Below, one piece after another: positions 1 through 9,776 of a stretch of DNA of 64,000 bases; position 1 is the stretch's first letter; the number at the start of each line of letters is the position of its first letter. The DNA lies in NCBI RefSeq assembly GCF_000471905.2, contig NW_006500351.1, forward strand, positions 35,536 through 99,535. Direction: 5' to 3'. Both the position numbers and the translations under genes were made by a program. Source of the DNA: Amborella trichopoda (taxonomy: Eukaryota; Streptophyta; Magnoliopsida; Amborellales; Amborellaceae). The notes below the pieces were generated by a model, which worked only from the letters and a program-made list of their open reading frames with translations, had not been told where the DNA came from and made no database searches.

Positions 1-587
1 CTCCTTCCGTTTATGCCCTTCTTCTCTTTAACCATTCCTCTGCTGCTCTCTTGTTCGATCAAGAGGGATTGAGGTTAGCATCTCACGGCAGTCCTATGGT
101 CTGCCACGACAGACCGACCATCGTGCCTAGCTAGTCGATATCGACAACAACGTCTAGTAGCGATCCCGTGAGCCGATCTCAGTTACTGAGCACGTTTTGC
201 CACCACGTTATGTCAATTGTCCACTAGCTTAGTCACTGCCCTGACCTTCTCTCTTGATCGAATCCTTCTCTCCCCTTGTCTTATAACCTTTGCCATATAT
301 GTGTGTGATTGCCGAAAGCAAGAGAATATGAGCCATGGGAGGCGATTCTGAACCAGTTTGATTAGTGGAGGGCTTTCTTCGTGATCAAAGAGGGTGCCCA
401 CATGAGTCAGCCCGAGTAAGTCCTGAACCCACCTTTTAAATTCCTCTCTCACCAGTTGGTAATACCTGGCCCCATTTTTGAACGAGGTTCTCGAGAGAGT
501 GATCTCACAAACATCCCGGGTCTTCCTAGAAACGCGAGACGCCCGATCCCCTAGGGATTCGGAGGGCAAGATTGAGGCACTTAACCA
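1..587 (+). mobile_element. 3' part of a plus-strand Tat-type LTR (F)
   Basis: The end, a GAGGCACTTAACCA-like terminus at 574-587, matches the reverse complement of the minus-strand LTR ends at 3933, 22184, 37567 and 51617. Interior words such as the block around 280-320 (cttataacc...tatgtgtgtgatt) match the reverse complement of the D LTR near 54440, so F belongs to the same LTR subfamily as D. No PBS follows, so this is a 3' LTR or a solo LTR rather than a 5' LTR. It lies inside the gag of element E, which resumes at about 590. The left part is outside the window, so no target duplication can be checked. Confidence 0.75.
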
Positions 588-589
588 CC

Positions 590-1760
590 TTTTTTGGTGC
601 TAGATCAAGTAGTCACTTCGATTTATATTTTTAAGAGGCGGGAACCATGTTATAGGACTGCTGCTGCTGTCTTCCCACTAGAGGTATTTGTGCTTTTGAG
701 AGGTCCAAGGTTTGTGGGGCGGCTTTCTTAGTGTCAGTCACGGTGACAGCCACACTAATCACTTCTTTTTACTGGTTGCCCCGACTTTTGGAGAGAGAAT
801 TGCCCCGGTCGTTTCCCGAGCTAGAGGGCTGCCGACGAGATCCACCATGGTGTTTGGATAGATCTTCTATACGAACTGCTTTAGAGATGAGCTCTGACAT
901 GGAGGGTGGATTGGAGGCCCCAACATGGAGGGCAATATCGGGCAGCATATTTCGTATGTAGGTCTGAACTGCTTCTTTTTCAGTCATTGGAGTGGCATGA
1001 AAGCTTGCCAAATCTCTCCATCAGGCGATGTACTTGTCAACTGGCTCACTAGGATCTTGGGTTACAATGAGGAGCTCGATGATCTCGTCGAGCATACCGT
1101 TAGAAGACTAGCCCTTGGAGAGTCTTGACAAACTGACGGAGGAGGAGTCGCCCATCAGTTGCCCTCTCTTGACAAGCCGCTTGGAAGTGAGCAGTATGTT
1201 GGTGCGGGGTTGTAGGATCGTTGAATAGGGGGAGCTTCCCTTTCTGATAATTTGGGGGAAACGACACCTGGTCGAGATACGAGGGGTATGGCTTTTGGTA
1301 AAGCGGTGCCTCTTACATGCCCGGGACCTTGTTCTTGAGACTGTGGGTTACCATGGCATCTATGTCAGCTTACGAAACCATGCAGGAAGCAGAGCTGTCT
1401 TGGGAGACCAGGGGGGGAGTTTTCTTAAGGACTGTGTCCTCACTAAGTGGGGAATTGATCTCATGGTGAGAAGAAGGGGACCTAGAGGCTTCTAGGCGAT
1501 CCATCTTTTCGAGAATGGACTGTATTATTACCTCGAACCTGTTCATCCTCCGGCTCGTTGATGACCATGACACTGACCGTTTCTTCTGGAGGGTCAGAGA
1601 TAGGGGGAGTGGTGAACTGTTGGGATTGGTGAGTTGTATGCGGCAAGTCGGTCTGTAGGGGCCCAGCATGCCCCGATTGGACTCGAGCCTTGTATACCAA
1701 CCGTGTGGGGACCAGTTCTTGACGGTCTTGAGATAGTGACTTCTTGGCAGTAATCACTGA
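590..1760 (-). pseudogene. gag remnant of element E
   Basis: Read on the minus strand this is a Ty3/gypsy gag polyprotein, the structural protein that packages element RNA in cytoplasmic particles. The N-terminal part (about 1482-1757) has a coiled-coil-like stretch with ILEKMDRLEAS; the same stretch is recognisable in B near 18832. The capsid end (769-1011) contains the block EAVQTYIRNMLPDIALHV followed by MSELISKAVRIEDL, also present in A and C. Reading frames change several times, so no full-length product is possible. The downstream end is cut by the LTR ending at 587; pol of E is not in the window. Family assignment rests on alignment by eye with the other gag copies here. Confidence 0.75.
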
Positions 1761-2391
1761 ACAATAATGTTGGGGTTGTTCAAGTTCTAGGATCCGAAGA
1801 GGGAAGAAGGGATTGTGAGGCAGGGGGTCACCAAAAGTGCCTTAGGGGCCTCTTTAGTCAGGATCTGTAGGCCTCTCTTCTGCTTGCTCTTGAGGCTGCA
1901 ATGGACTTCACTCCAGAATTGAGCCTTAGACTTGGACTACCCTGATTTTCTTGAACATGCAAGGGCTACGTCTATTAGCTGGAGCAGAGAGTGGGGTCTA
2001 AGGACAGAGGGCAATCTGGGCTTTTACCTTGGAGGTTGTAAGCTTATATCTGCCATCAGGCCTTTGCCTCGAGTTCCCTTGTGAGGTCCGGGTGCATGGC
2101 TGACTTGAGGTAGCTAACTCAAGATGGTACTCTTAAAGAAAACCTTTGAGTACCAGGTCTCGAGGTGTTTGCCTGACGAAGAAAGGGTGGCAGAAGAACG
2201 ATCTAGCTCACAACTCCATCTGAGTCGGGATCGAGGAGGGACCAGCAAAGCTGGTTCGTGTGCATCACTAGAGGTAACCATCCGGGTGACTTAGGAGTTA
2301 GCCTGGGCTTGGTCAGTTGGTTCGACCTTAGCAGGCCGAGACCCATGAGCTCGTGTTTGTGAGGGATTGGCTTGGAACCTCTCTCTCATAG
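1761..2391 (-). other. 5' leader of element E (untranslated, partial)
   Basis: On the minus strand this matches the leaders of A (36000-36790) and C (50050-50870), including the run corresponding to cccaagtcaccc and the word gtttgtgaggga at 2357-2368. The match stops at about 2391 inside a ctctctcata word that continues in A and C. About 700 bases of leader found in A are missing here and replaced by a plus-strand LTR fragment. No coding signal was seen. Confidence 0.6.
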
Positions 2392-3892
2392 GGACTGTTT
2401 TGGAATTCCATAACTTATTAGGAAGGGGCAAATATTTAATTTTGCACCCTATTTCTAATTTCTTTTAAATCAATTTAATCTTAATTTCTAGCAATTATGG
2501 TTACTTTTCATCATTCACCGATGTTTGGGGCACACTTTTATATATACGTACCATCAATATACACAAAAAAGGGGAGAGAAAAGAGAGAGAATAGAAGAGG
2601 ATACAGAAGGCAGACACATACACACACAAAAGAGAAAATTTTCACTTAATACAAGTTTCTCTTTCTTACCATTGTGGTGTTACGTTTGAGAGAGAGAGTG
2701 AGGTCAGAGAAACTTCTGATTGGTACCCCTAAGGTTGAGGTAAATCTTCTCTCTCTTCTTCTTCTTTTCTTCCCTTCTCTCTCTTCTCCCTCTACTTCGT
2801 CTGTGTTCCTCGCGGAGGCCACGTGCAGCAGTGGTAGTGCTGTGCATGCCTCTCCCTGGGTCCCATAGGTCACGCATGGTGAAGCCAGCGCCATGCGCGA
2901 GTCTTCTTCCCCGTCTTCATGTCTGGCTCTTCCTCTTGGGGAAGTCTGTAAACGGCGCTGCCCATCGCCGCCAACAGACATAGCTTTGACATCTCGGTGA
3001 AGAATCTAGACGGCGAAGCTTGTTGCCACTTGCAGGAGTCTTCCTTTGCTTCGTGTCTAATGCAGATGGCGATACCTATCGCTGTCCGCTAGAGACCCTG
3101 ACAACAACTATCATTGTCAGCGATCTTCCTCTGCACATTCGGTGCTCACCATCATTCTCCTCTGCATCCCACGCTTATCGTCTTGCGACCTAGGAGAAAC
3201 CATCGCCGAGTGTCTCATTAGGGGTCAACATCGTCCCCAAGGGATGTGTCGTCTCCTCGCGTCGCACAACGACGATGTTTGTTGACATCTGAACCTCCCC
3301 CTACATTATCGTCTCACCCTCTTTCTCTTCAATCCTTTCTCTTCTCACTGAACTAAGGGTGGGCTTCGCTTAGCATCATCGTGTCGACCTCGGTTTCGAG
3401 TCGTATTGCCGCCGTGCTGGTCCTGTGAACCATGCCACTCTTGCTGCCGCTCCGAGTCGGTGACTTCTGGCTGTCATGCTAAGTCTCACCCCTCCGTCAA
3501 GTTCTGTCCCCCTCCTATCTTTCATCTAACTTTTCATTCATCGCCTTCTCATATGAATGTGCATCACTCTAAGACAAGGGGGGGTCCTTCGACCCACTTG
3601 TCTTACAAATTAACCATAGAAGTGTTGCGCAGAAAAACAAGAGGATTACATGTCAAAGGAGGCGATTCCAAACCAGCTCAAGTAGCTGGGGGGATTTCTT
3701 CGTGATCTAAGAGGGTGCCCACAGAGCCATCCCGAGTAAGTCCCGAATCAACCTAAAATTCGTCTTCCATTAGTTGGTATACCTACCCTTGGCCTCAAGC
3801 AAGGTTCCAAGAGAGTGATCGTTCACCAGAAACCTGAGACATGTGTCACCAGATCACCTAGATCTGGAGGGTGAGATCGAGGCACCTAACCA
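2392..3892 (+). mobile_element. Truncated plus-strand LTR in the leader of E
   Basis: It begins mid-LTR with the block gggactgttttggaattcc, the reverse complement of blocks in the minus LTRs near 23830 and 53080. It continues through the TATA region, a CT-rich tract and the hairpin-bearing U5, and ends with GGCACCTAACCA at 3881-3892, the correct LTR terminus. The first roughly 1 kb of a normal LTR (TGTTTGAAG start) is absent. It faces the minus-strand LTR of E head-on, with only 40 bases between the LTR ends, forming a potential inverted repeat of up to about 1.5 kb. Confidence 0.75.
2539..2546 (+). promoter_or_regulatory. LTR core promoter TATA box
   Basis: TATATATA sits about 10 bases after a TTTGGGGCACAC block. 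The same block-plus-TATA pairing occurs on the minus strand in the LTRs of A, C, D and E, so it is the conserved U3 core promoter of this family. Confidence 0.6.
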
Positions 3893-3910
3893 CCTATGAA
3901 GGGATAATAA

Positions 3911-3929
3911 GTCTCCAGTGGGGTCACCA
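3911..3929 (-). other. Primer-binding site of element E
   Basis: On the minus strand this reads TGGTGACCCCACTGGAGAC, differing from the PBS of A and C (TGGCGACTCCACTGGGGAC) by three transitions. It lies 3 bases inside the LTR end, where reverse transcription is primed by a host tRNA. This PBS class is typical of Tat/Ogre-lineage plant elements; I recall tRNA-Arg as the primer, but the tRNA identity was not checked. Confidence 0.7.
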
Positions 3930-4909
3930 AGCTGGTTAGGTGCCTCGATCTCGCCTCCCTGGATCTTGGTGATCGAGTGACACGTGTCTCAGGTTCGAAA
4001 GCCTCGGGACCTGAGATCACTCTCTCGGGAACCTTGTCCACAAAGCAAGGGCAGGTGTCCAACTAGTGAGAGAGGAATTTGCTATATGAGGTGGGGACCA
4101 ACTTCACCTGGGTCCGTAACTTACTCGGGTTGACTCGCGTGGGCGTTCTCTTAGATCACGATGGAAAGCTCCTCAGCTGCTTCAGCTGGTTCGGAATCCC
4201 CTCCCTTGACTCACAATCTCCTTGTTTTCTGTACAACACTATCATGGTTCATTTGTAAGACAAGTGGGCTAAAGGACCCACCCTTTTCTTAGGGCAATGC
4301 ACATTCATATGGCAGAGAGGATGAGAAGTTAGGGTGATGAAGGGAAGGCTGAAATAAGGGGAGAGAAGAGAGGGAGATGCAACAAAGGGACAAGACTAAC
4401 ATGATAGCTAGACCAGTGCAATGATCGAATTGGAGTGGTAGCAAGACGAGCACAGTACCTCAGATCGACAAGACGACAATACTACTCGAAACCAAGGCCG
4501 ATATGACTGTCTTAATTTGGTGTGGCAGCAAGATGAGCATGGTACTCAAGACCAGCATGACAACAATACTCGACAACCAGACCGCTAAGGCGTTGCTAGA
4601 CCGATCTACATTTAGTCAAGCGAGAAGAGAAAAAATGAGAAGAAAAGAGAGAGAAGAGAAGACATGAGACGATAAAGAAAGAAGGTCACGATGCGTTAGG
4701 CATCGCCGCCCATAGGCATGGACTAATAGTGTCTCATCCTTGGACAACGCTGGACACTCCGACTCATGGCTAGAGGGTGAGCGGTGTACTACAGACAACG
4801 CTAAGCATCGCCGTTGGCAACACGAGAAGACAACACACCCCTTTGCGAGCAGCGATAGCTTCTTGTGAAGCACGCGGTGATAACCACTTGTGAAACACAC
4901 AACGATAGT

Positions 4910-5180
4910 TCCTTATGTGGCATGTGGCGATAGGCATGGGACGCAAGAGAAACCTACGGATGACGATAGGCAACGAGGGCATGAAAGAAGCCTGCGGACC
5001 GCAATGGGCATCGAGCGCACGAAAGAAGCCTGCGGACGGTAATGGGCTCCGAGCGCACGAAAGAAGCTTATGCACGACAATAGGCACCGAGCACACGAAA
5101 GAAAGTTGCAGATGACGATAGGCATCGAGCACACGAACGAAGCTTGCAGACGGTGATATGAATCGCCATCTGCGGTAGGT
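4910..5180. repeat. Short tandem repeats in the LTR of E
   Basis: About six imperfect copies of a roughly 38-40-base unit built on acgaaagaagcctgcggacgg and gcaatgggcatcgagcgc. Copies differ by scattered substitutions. The unit appears to be a local expansion of the hairpin-rich U5-like part of this LTR family. Confidence 0.7.
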
Positions 5181-5681
5181 GAGGGGAGCAAGAGAAGCCT
5201 GTGGATGGCGATAGGTATTGTCACGACCTTTGGCAGGCGGCGATAGGCATCGTCATTTGCGATGGGTGTGCAACAGGGTAAGACCCCTGCGAGTGGCATT
5301 AGGCATCACTATCTTCACTTATGCGGGATGCTAAAAATACGTCTATGGATGGCGATGAGCAGCACCATCTGCGAACTTCACTGAGAGATAGAGACGAATG
5401 AAGAGAGGGAGAACGAAGCTCTCGCATGGCACTTCCATCACCATGCACGACCTATGAAACCATAGGAGGGGGAAAGAAAGAAAGAGGCATGCACGACACT
5501 ACCACTGCCGTGCATAACCTCTGAGAAAAGTTCAGACGAAGAAGAAGAGAGAGAGAAGAAGAACGAAAAGAAAAGAAGAGAGAGAAAGATTTACCTTGAA
5601 CCCAAGGATACTGATCCAAAAGTTTCTCTCTCATTCTCCTCTCCCTCAAAACATGACCCAACAATAAGAAGAGATGGAAAT

Positions 5682-5687
5682 TTTATT
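5682..5687 (-). terminator. LTR polyadenylation hexamer (E)
   Basis: AATAAA on the minus strand, about 55 bases downstream of the TATA box at 5737. The pair bounds a short R region. The same spacing occurs in the A and D LTRs. Confidence 0.5.
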
Positions 5688-5736
5688 TAGCAAACTTCTC
5701 TTTGGTGCAAGGTCTTTGTACAATGATAGCATGTGG

Positions 5737-5744
5737 TATATATA
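5737..5744 (-). promoter_or_regulatory. LTR core promoter TATA box (E)
   Basis: TATATATA on the minus strand, preceded upstream by a CCCATGTTTGAGC block conserved in the other LTRs (CCCATGTTTGGGGC in A and C). Confidence 0.6.
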
Positions 5745-6722
5745 GATTTTTGCTCAAACATGGGTGGATTGATCAAAATTAAACCTAATTAAGCCACAAT
5801 CATGCGACTTGAAATTTGGATGAATCTCGCAAACTTTGGATCGATAGTGTGGTTGTTTCTTGATGTTTTTCCATGAGTTCCGTCACAATTGCGAGGCAAC
5901 AAACGCAACTCAATTTTTTGCCCGGATGAAGATTTCAGAACTTTTGAGCTTTAGCCAGAATCTGGAATTCCGACACAGGAATTTACAGTCAATTTATTGT
6001 CTTCGTGTGAAAAATCCTACCATTCATCATGCAGGGAATTCAGACCAAAGATTTCCATGGATCTTACGCACATGGTGGAACTAGTCTCACGTCAATCCGA
6101 TATGTGAGTGTCGTGTTTTGGCCGCTCGAGCGAGGCGTGTCGCTGCTGATTTTCTTGCAACTTTCTTCACAGATCAACAACTTCTCTCTAGCGTTTCTTT
6201 ACGCTCGGCCATCGTCACTAGGCATGCCATATATATAAACGCTCTTCTCGATGAGATAAATATGTTCACAAAATTTGAGCGTGATCTGACTTGAAATGAT
6301 TGAGATATGGGTCTCTGAATTCACTGCCCGAAACATTGAAAACAGTCACCATTAACATTGTTGTGGAGTGCCCGATTAAGCCGAAACTTGAGCCATAGGG
6401 GTTTTCGACCATGATGGATCCAATGACGATAGTCCCACAACTTTTTGACTCACCAAAAATATATTTCGAGTTACGGGATCCATTTCAAGGTACGAGAGGC
6501 TAATTGTGCCGAAACTGTTTCTTAGGCTGCACTACCTTTTATATTTGTCAGAATGCGATGAAACTTGGCAGGAGACTTTTAGAAACCTTTATGAATTTCT
6601 TGACCTATTCTGGGGCCATTATGAGACTGTCAAAATTTCCACTGTTTGTTAAGCTTTATTGACCGGCTTCTCTATTTTTTCGGCGTCGGGGACCCATGGC
6701 GCTGAAAAATGTCTTCAAATAT

Positions 6723-9581
6723 TAGCATCTTCTCATTTGGAGTTACTTCTGTCAACTTATAAATATCATCATCCTCTTAGAGGTCCAAGACCATTTGTCT
6801 TTCCTAGAAAAGGAGATAGAGATCATACCCCAAATATCTCAACATGAGACATTTGTTGAAAACTATCATTTCTTCACTTACCAATTAATAACTCATGCTG
6901 AGTTCCAAAAATACAAATTCATATTATAAAATATTATTGTAACAAATTAAATCCTATAAAGTCCAAAAATGACAAACAAGTGAAGCTTTCTGATTTTTAA
7001 TAACAAATTCTTAAACCACAAAAAGGAAACCACAAAATTGATGGGTAAAATAGTAACTCAAAAGGTTATAAAGATATATAGAAAGGAGACATGTGCTTTT
7101 TAAAAATAGTAGGTGTTTTTCCTCAAATGAAAATTACATTAAGGCTGGTGTATTTGTCATTTTAATAAGGAACTGAAATATGCCTCTTTAAAATTTCACT
7201 GAGTTGAGAAAGAAAAGCTATGAGAATTGCTACTCTAGTTTTTGTGTGTTTAACACATTTTGGATTTGGTTGAATAAAAGCTATCAAAGAGAAATGTCAT
7301 AAAAGACCAGCATGTATTCTTTACATAAAAGAGCAATGTCCCATGAAGGATGTCATGTTAGAGAATACATCAAATAGCAATGTCACAAAAAGAACAAGAG
7401 ATACAATTTGTATGAAAGAGAAATGTCACACTTTTAGATGAAAGACAACGTCACAAAAAGAACGGCATATGTATCAACTATAGAGCCAAATGGCATACTT
7501 ACTTTGACAAACATGAAAACAAACCATCATCTCCTTTTTCATCATAGTACAAGAAAAAACATTATGTGCATAACACCATAAAAGGAACACACTACTATGT
7601 AGAAATAGAAAATACTCTTTGTTAATAAGGGTTCACGTCATCAGTAATTTTGTAAGTTAATTGCAACTCATATAAATAGTTTTTCAACGTTGACGCTCAA
7701 TCAAGCATCTCGTTTTGGTGAATAAAGATGTACAAGAGGTACTTGCTCAGAGAAATAAAGGCATACAATCTCACACATGCACACAATGATAAAAATATGT
7801 GTGGGTATTGTGGGTAGTAAAGTGGTTGGAATCAAGCTTGCGATGCCGTGTTGAAAGTGTAGACACCTTAATAAATCAAGCCCATGCCTACGTCCTAATA
7901 TTGATAAACATAGACATCCCTTTGTGGTTGGTGGTTCTGCTCTAGACTCATAATCTCTCAGAAAGGCTTACTCGAGTTAGGCTGCATTCCACACTAGTAT
8001 AATGCGTTAACGCAAGATAGAGTAATAACCTAGAAGCAAAGCCTTGGTAAACAGCAAAGCATAACCACACAATGGCAGAGGCACCTGCTCAGGAGATCCG
8101 AATATGGCCGAAGTCATAACATGGTGCCAACATGTCCATTTTAGAGCAACCACCAACCAAAGGAGCGATCCATGTAACAATGTTTAAGTGTAGGAATCGG
8201 GTTGGGGATTTATTGGTTATGGTGTTTATGATTGCAAAGACTAACACCACATTCCTATTCTAAATTATGATTGGTCAACAATCAAAAAAAGAAATGTTTA
8301 AGAGCAAGTACCTCTCATGCATCTTTGTTCATTACAAATGATATGCTTGACTGAATTCCATGTAGATCATCTCCCTGGTGGATTTGCAGAAAAAAGCAGT
8401 ATTACTGATAGCATGAACCGTCGTTAATGAAGACTATTTTTTCAATCTCCAAGAAAGATTGTGCATTCCCTTTATGTTGTTATGAATTGAAATTATTTTC
8501 TTGTATAGTATGATGATAGAAAGGAAGTAGAATTGCTTTCAGGTTTTCCAAAAAGCTTGCACTTGGCTTAGTAGAATGCGTATATGTCATTCTTTTTGTG
8601 AAATGTCCCTTTCACCCACACCACACTCGTTTGTGAGGTTACGCTTTAATGAAAACTCTACATGTCACTTGTAATTTGGAAATGCTCTTTGTGTCATTCT
8701 TTTTGTTAAATTGCTCTTTCAGCAAAGTATACATTTCCTTCCTTTTGTGACATGCTTTTTCATACAAACTATTCATGGCATCCTTCTTGTGAGATTGCTA
8801 TTTAATCCAAACTATCTGTGTTGTTCTTTTTGTGATATTTTTTAAAAAAATTTATTCAACCAAAGAAAAAATTGGGACATCGAAACCTTGTGCTCTCAAA
8901 GTTGATAGGTTTTGTGTTCGGTTATATCCAAGTGCTTGTTGGAATGACAACTTGATCCTTTAAAATAACTAGTGAAACTCTTTTTGTCATTGAAAATTAG
9001 GGCTTCTTAGCCAAAAGTGATTAAAAAAATTCTCACTTGTAGATAAAATATAGCATTTTTTGAAACCCATGTGTCATTTTTTATTTATTGTTGCCTTCTT
9101 TAAATGTCTATGTTATTTTACCTAGGGCAAACAATTTCGAAAGAGACTGGAAAAGTATTGTATTTACTTGTGAATACTCCGCATTTAACTTATTCACATA
9201 TATTAGGTACATAAACATAATGGAAAGAGAAATATATGAATAAATAGAACAAATTAGCAAATTTCAGCTGCACATATCTTAAGATATTGTGTTTATCCAA
9301 TTTCTATACATCTCTATGGTGTTGTATATAATCCTTTGACCTAAACTCTTAAATCCTTATTTCTCTCTTTGTATTCTTCTCTTGTTTTAAATAATAGAGT
9401 AGCCTTAGTCAATAGTGCATCGAATAGGGAATTAATAAGTAATATTGTCTAGATTTGATGACCATGCTATCATCATTATAAGAAAACATGATATATTCAT
9501 CAGTGAAGTATTGGACATGGTATTGGTATCAGAGAAACTCGAGTAGAATCCATTGGTAGTTTTTTCCTAAAAGGAAAGTAG
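6723..9581. repeat. Foldback tandem array, unit 1
   Basis: First copy of an AT-rich unit of about 2.86 kb that begins with tagcatcttctcatttgg. Its core (about 7255-8880) is a long imperfect inverted repeat: the block around 7520-7660 matches the reverse complement of 8395-8540, and 7918-7950 matches the reverse complement of 8140-8172. The centre is the perfect dyad GCGTTAACGC at 8004-8013. The left arm contains about five direct repeats of roughly 44 bases built on AAAGAGCAATGTCACAAAA; the right arm contains their reverse complements. No transposase or long ORF was recognised. It could be a foldback-type transposon or a captured genomic segment later duplicated. Confidence 0.8.
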
Positions 9582-9776
9582 TAGCATCTTCTCATTTGGG
9601 GTTACTTCTGTCAACTTATAAATATCATCACCCTCTAAGAGGTCCTTGACCATTTGTCTTTCTTCGAAATGGGTGGGGTAGTCTAGTTTCCCCAAAATTT
9701 GAGAGAGATAAAGATCCTGCTCTAGAATTCTCAACATGGGACATTTGCTGAAAACTATCATTTCTTCACTTACCAA
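9567..9776 (-). other. Short conserved peptide segment at the unit junction
   Basis: A 69-codon minus-strand ORF at the start of unit 2. The segments KCPMLR, ERQMV and DDIYKLTEVTPNEKM can be traced in the same strand and frame in units 1 and 3, where stops interrupt them. I do not recognise the protein. A potential splice acceptor (gatagttttcag) precedes the conserved part. It may be a remnant of an exon carried by the repeat unit, or chance conservation by duplication alone. Confidence 0.25.

Larger units (their letters stand above)
3933..6721 (-). mobile_element. 5' LTR of element E
   Basis: A 2.79-kb LTR on the minus strand. The inner end is tggttaggtgcctcg at 3933, just outside the PBS. 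The outer end is gctgaaaaatgtcttcaaata at 6701-6721, matching the starts of the B and D LTRs apart from TG changed to TA. It carries a TATA box, a polyadenylation hexamer, a purine-rich tract and clusters of CGATAGGCATCG-like dyads. Beyond 6721 the sequence changes abruptly into the foldback array, consistent with insertion there. The matching 3' LTR and target duplication are not in the window. Confidence 0.8.

Noticed and set aside
4616..5299. Minus-strand ORFs with CARSLLSCISFFRALGAH-type repeats
   Set aside because: Translations of tandem hairpin repeats in the LTR of E; the frames are not kept in A or C LTRs.
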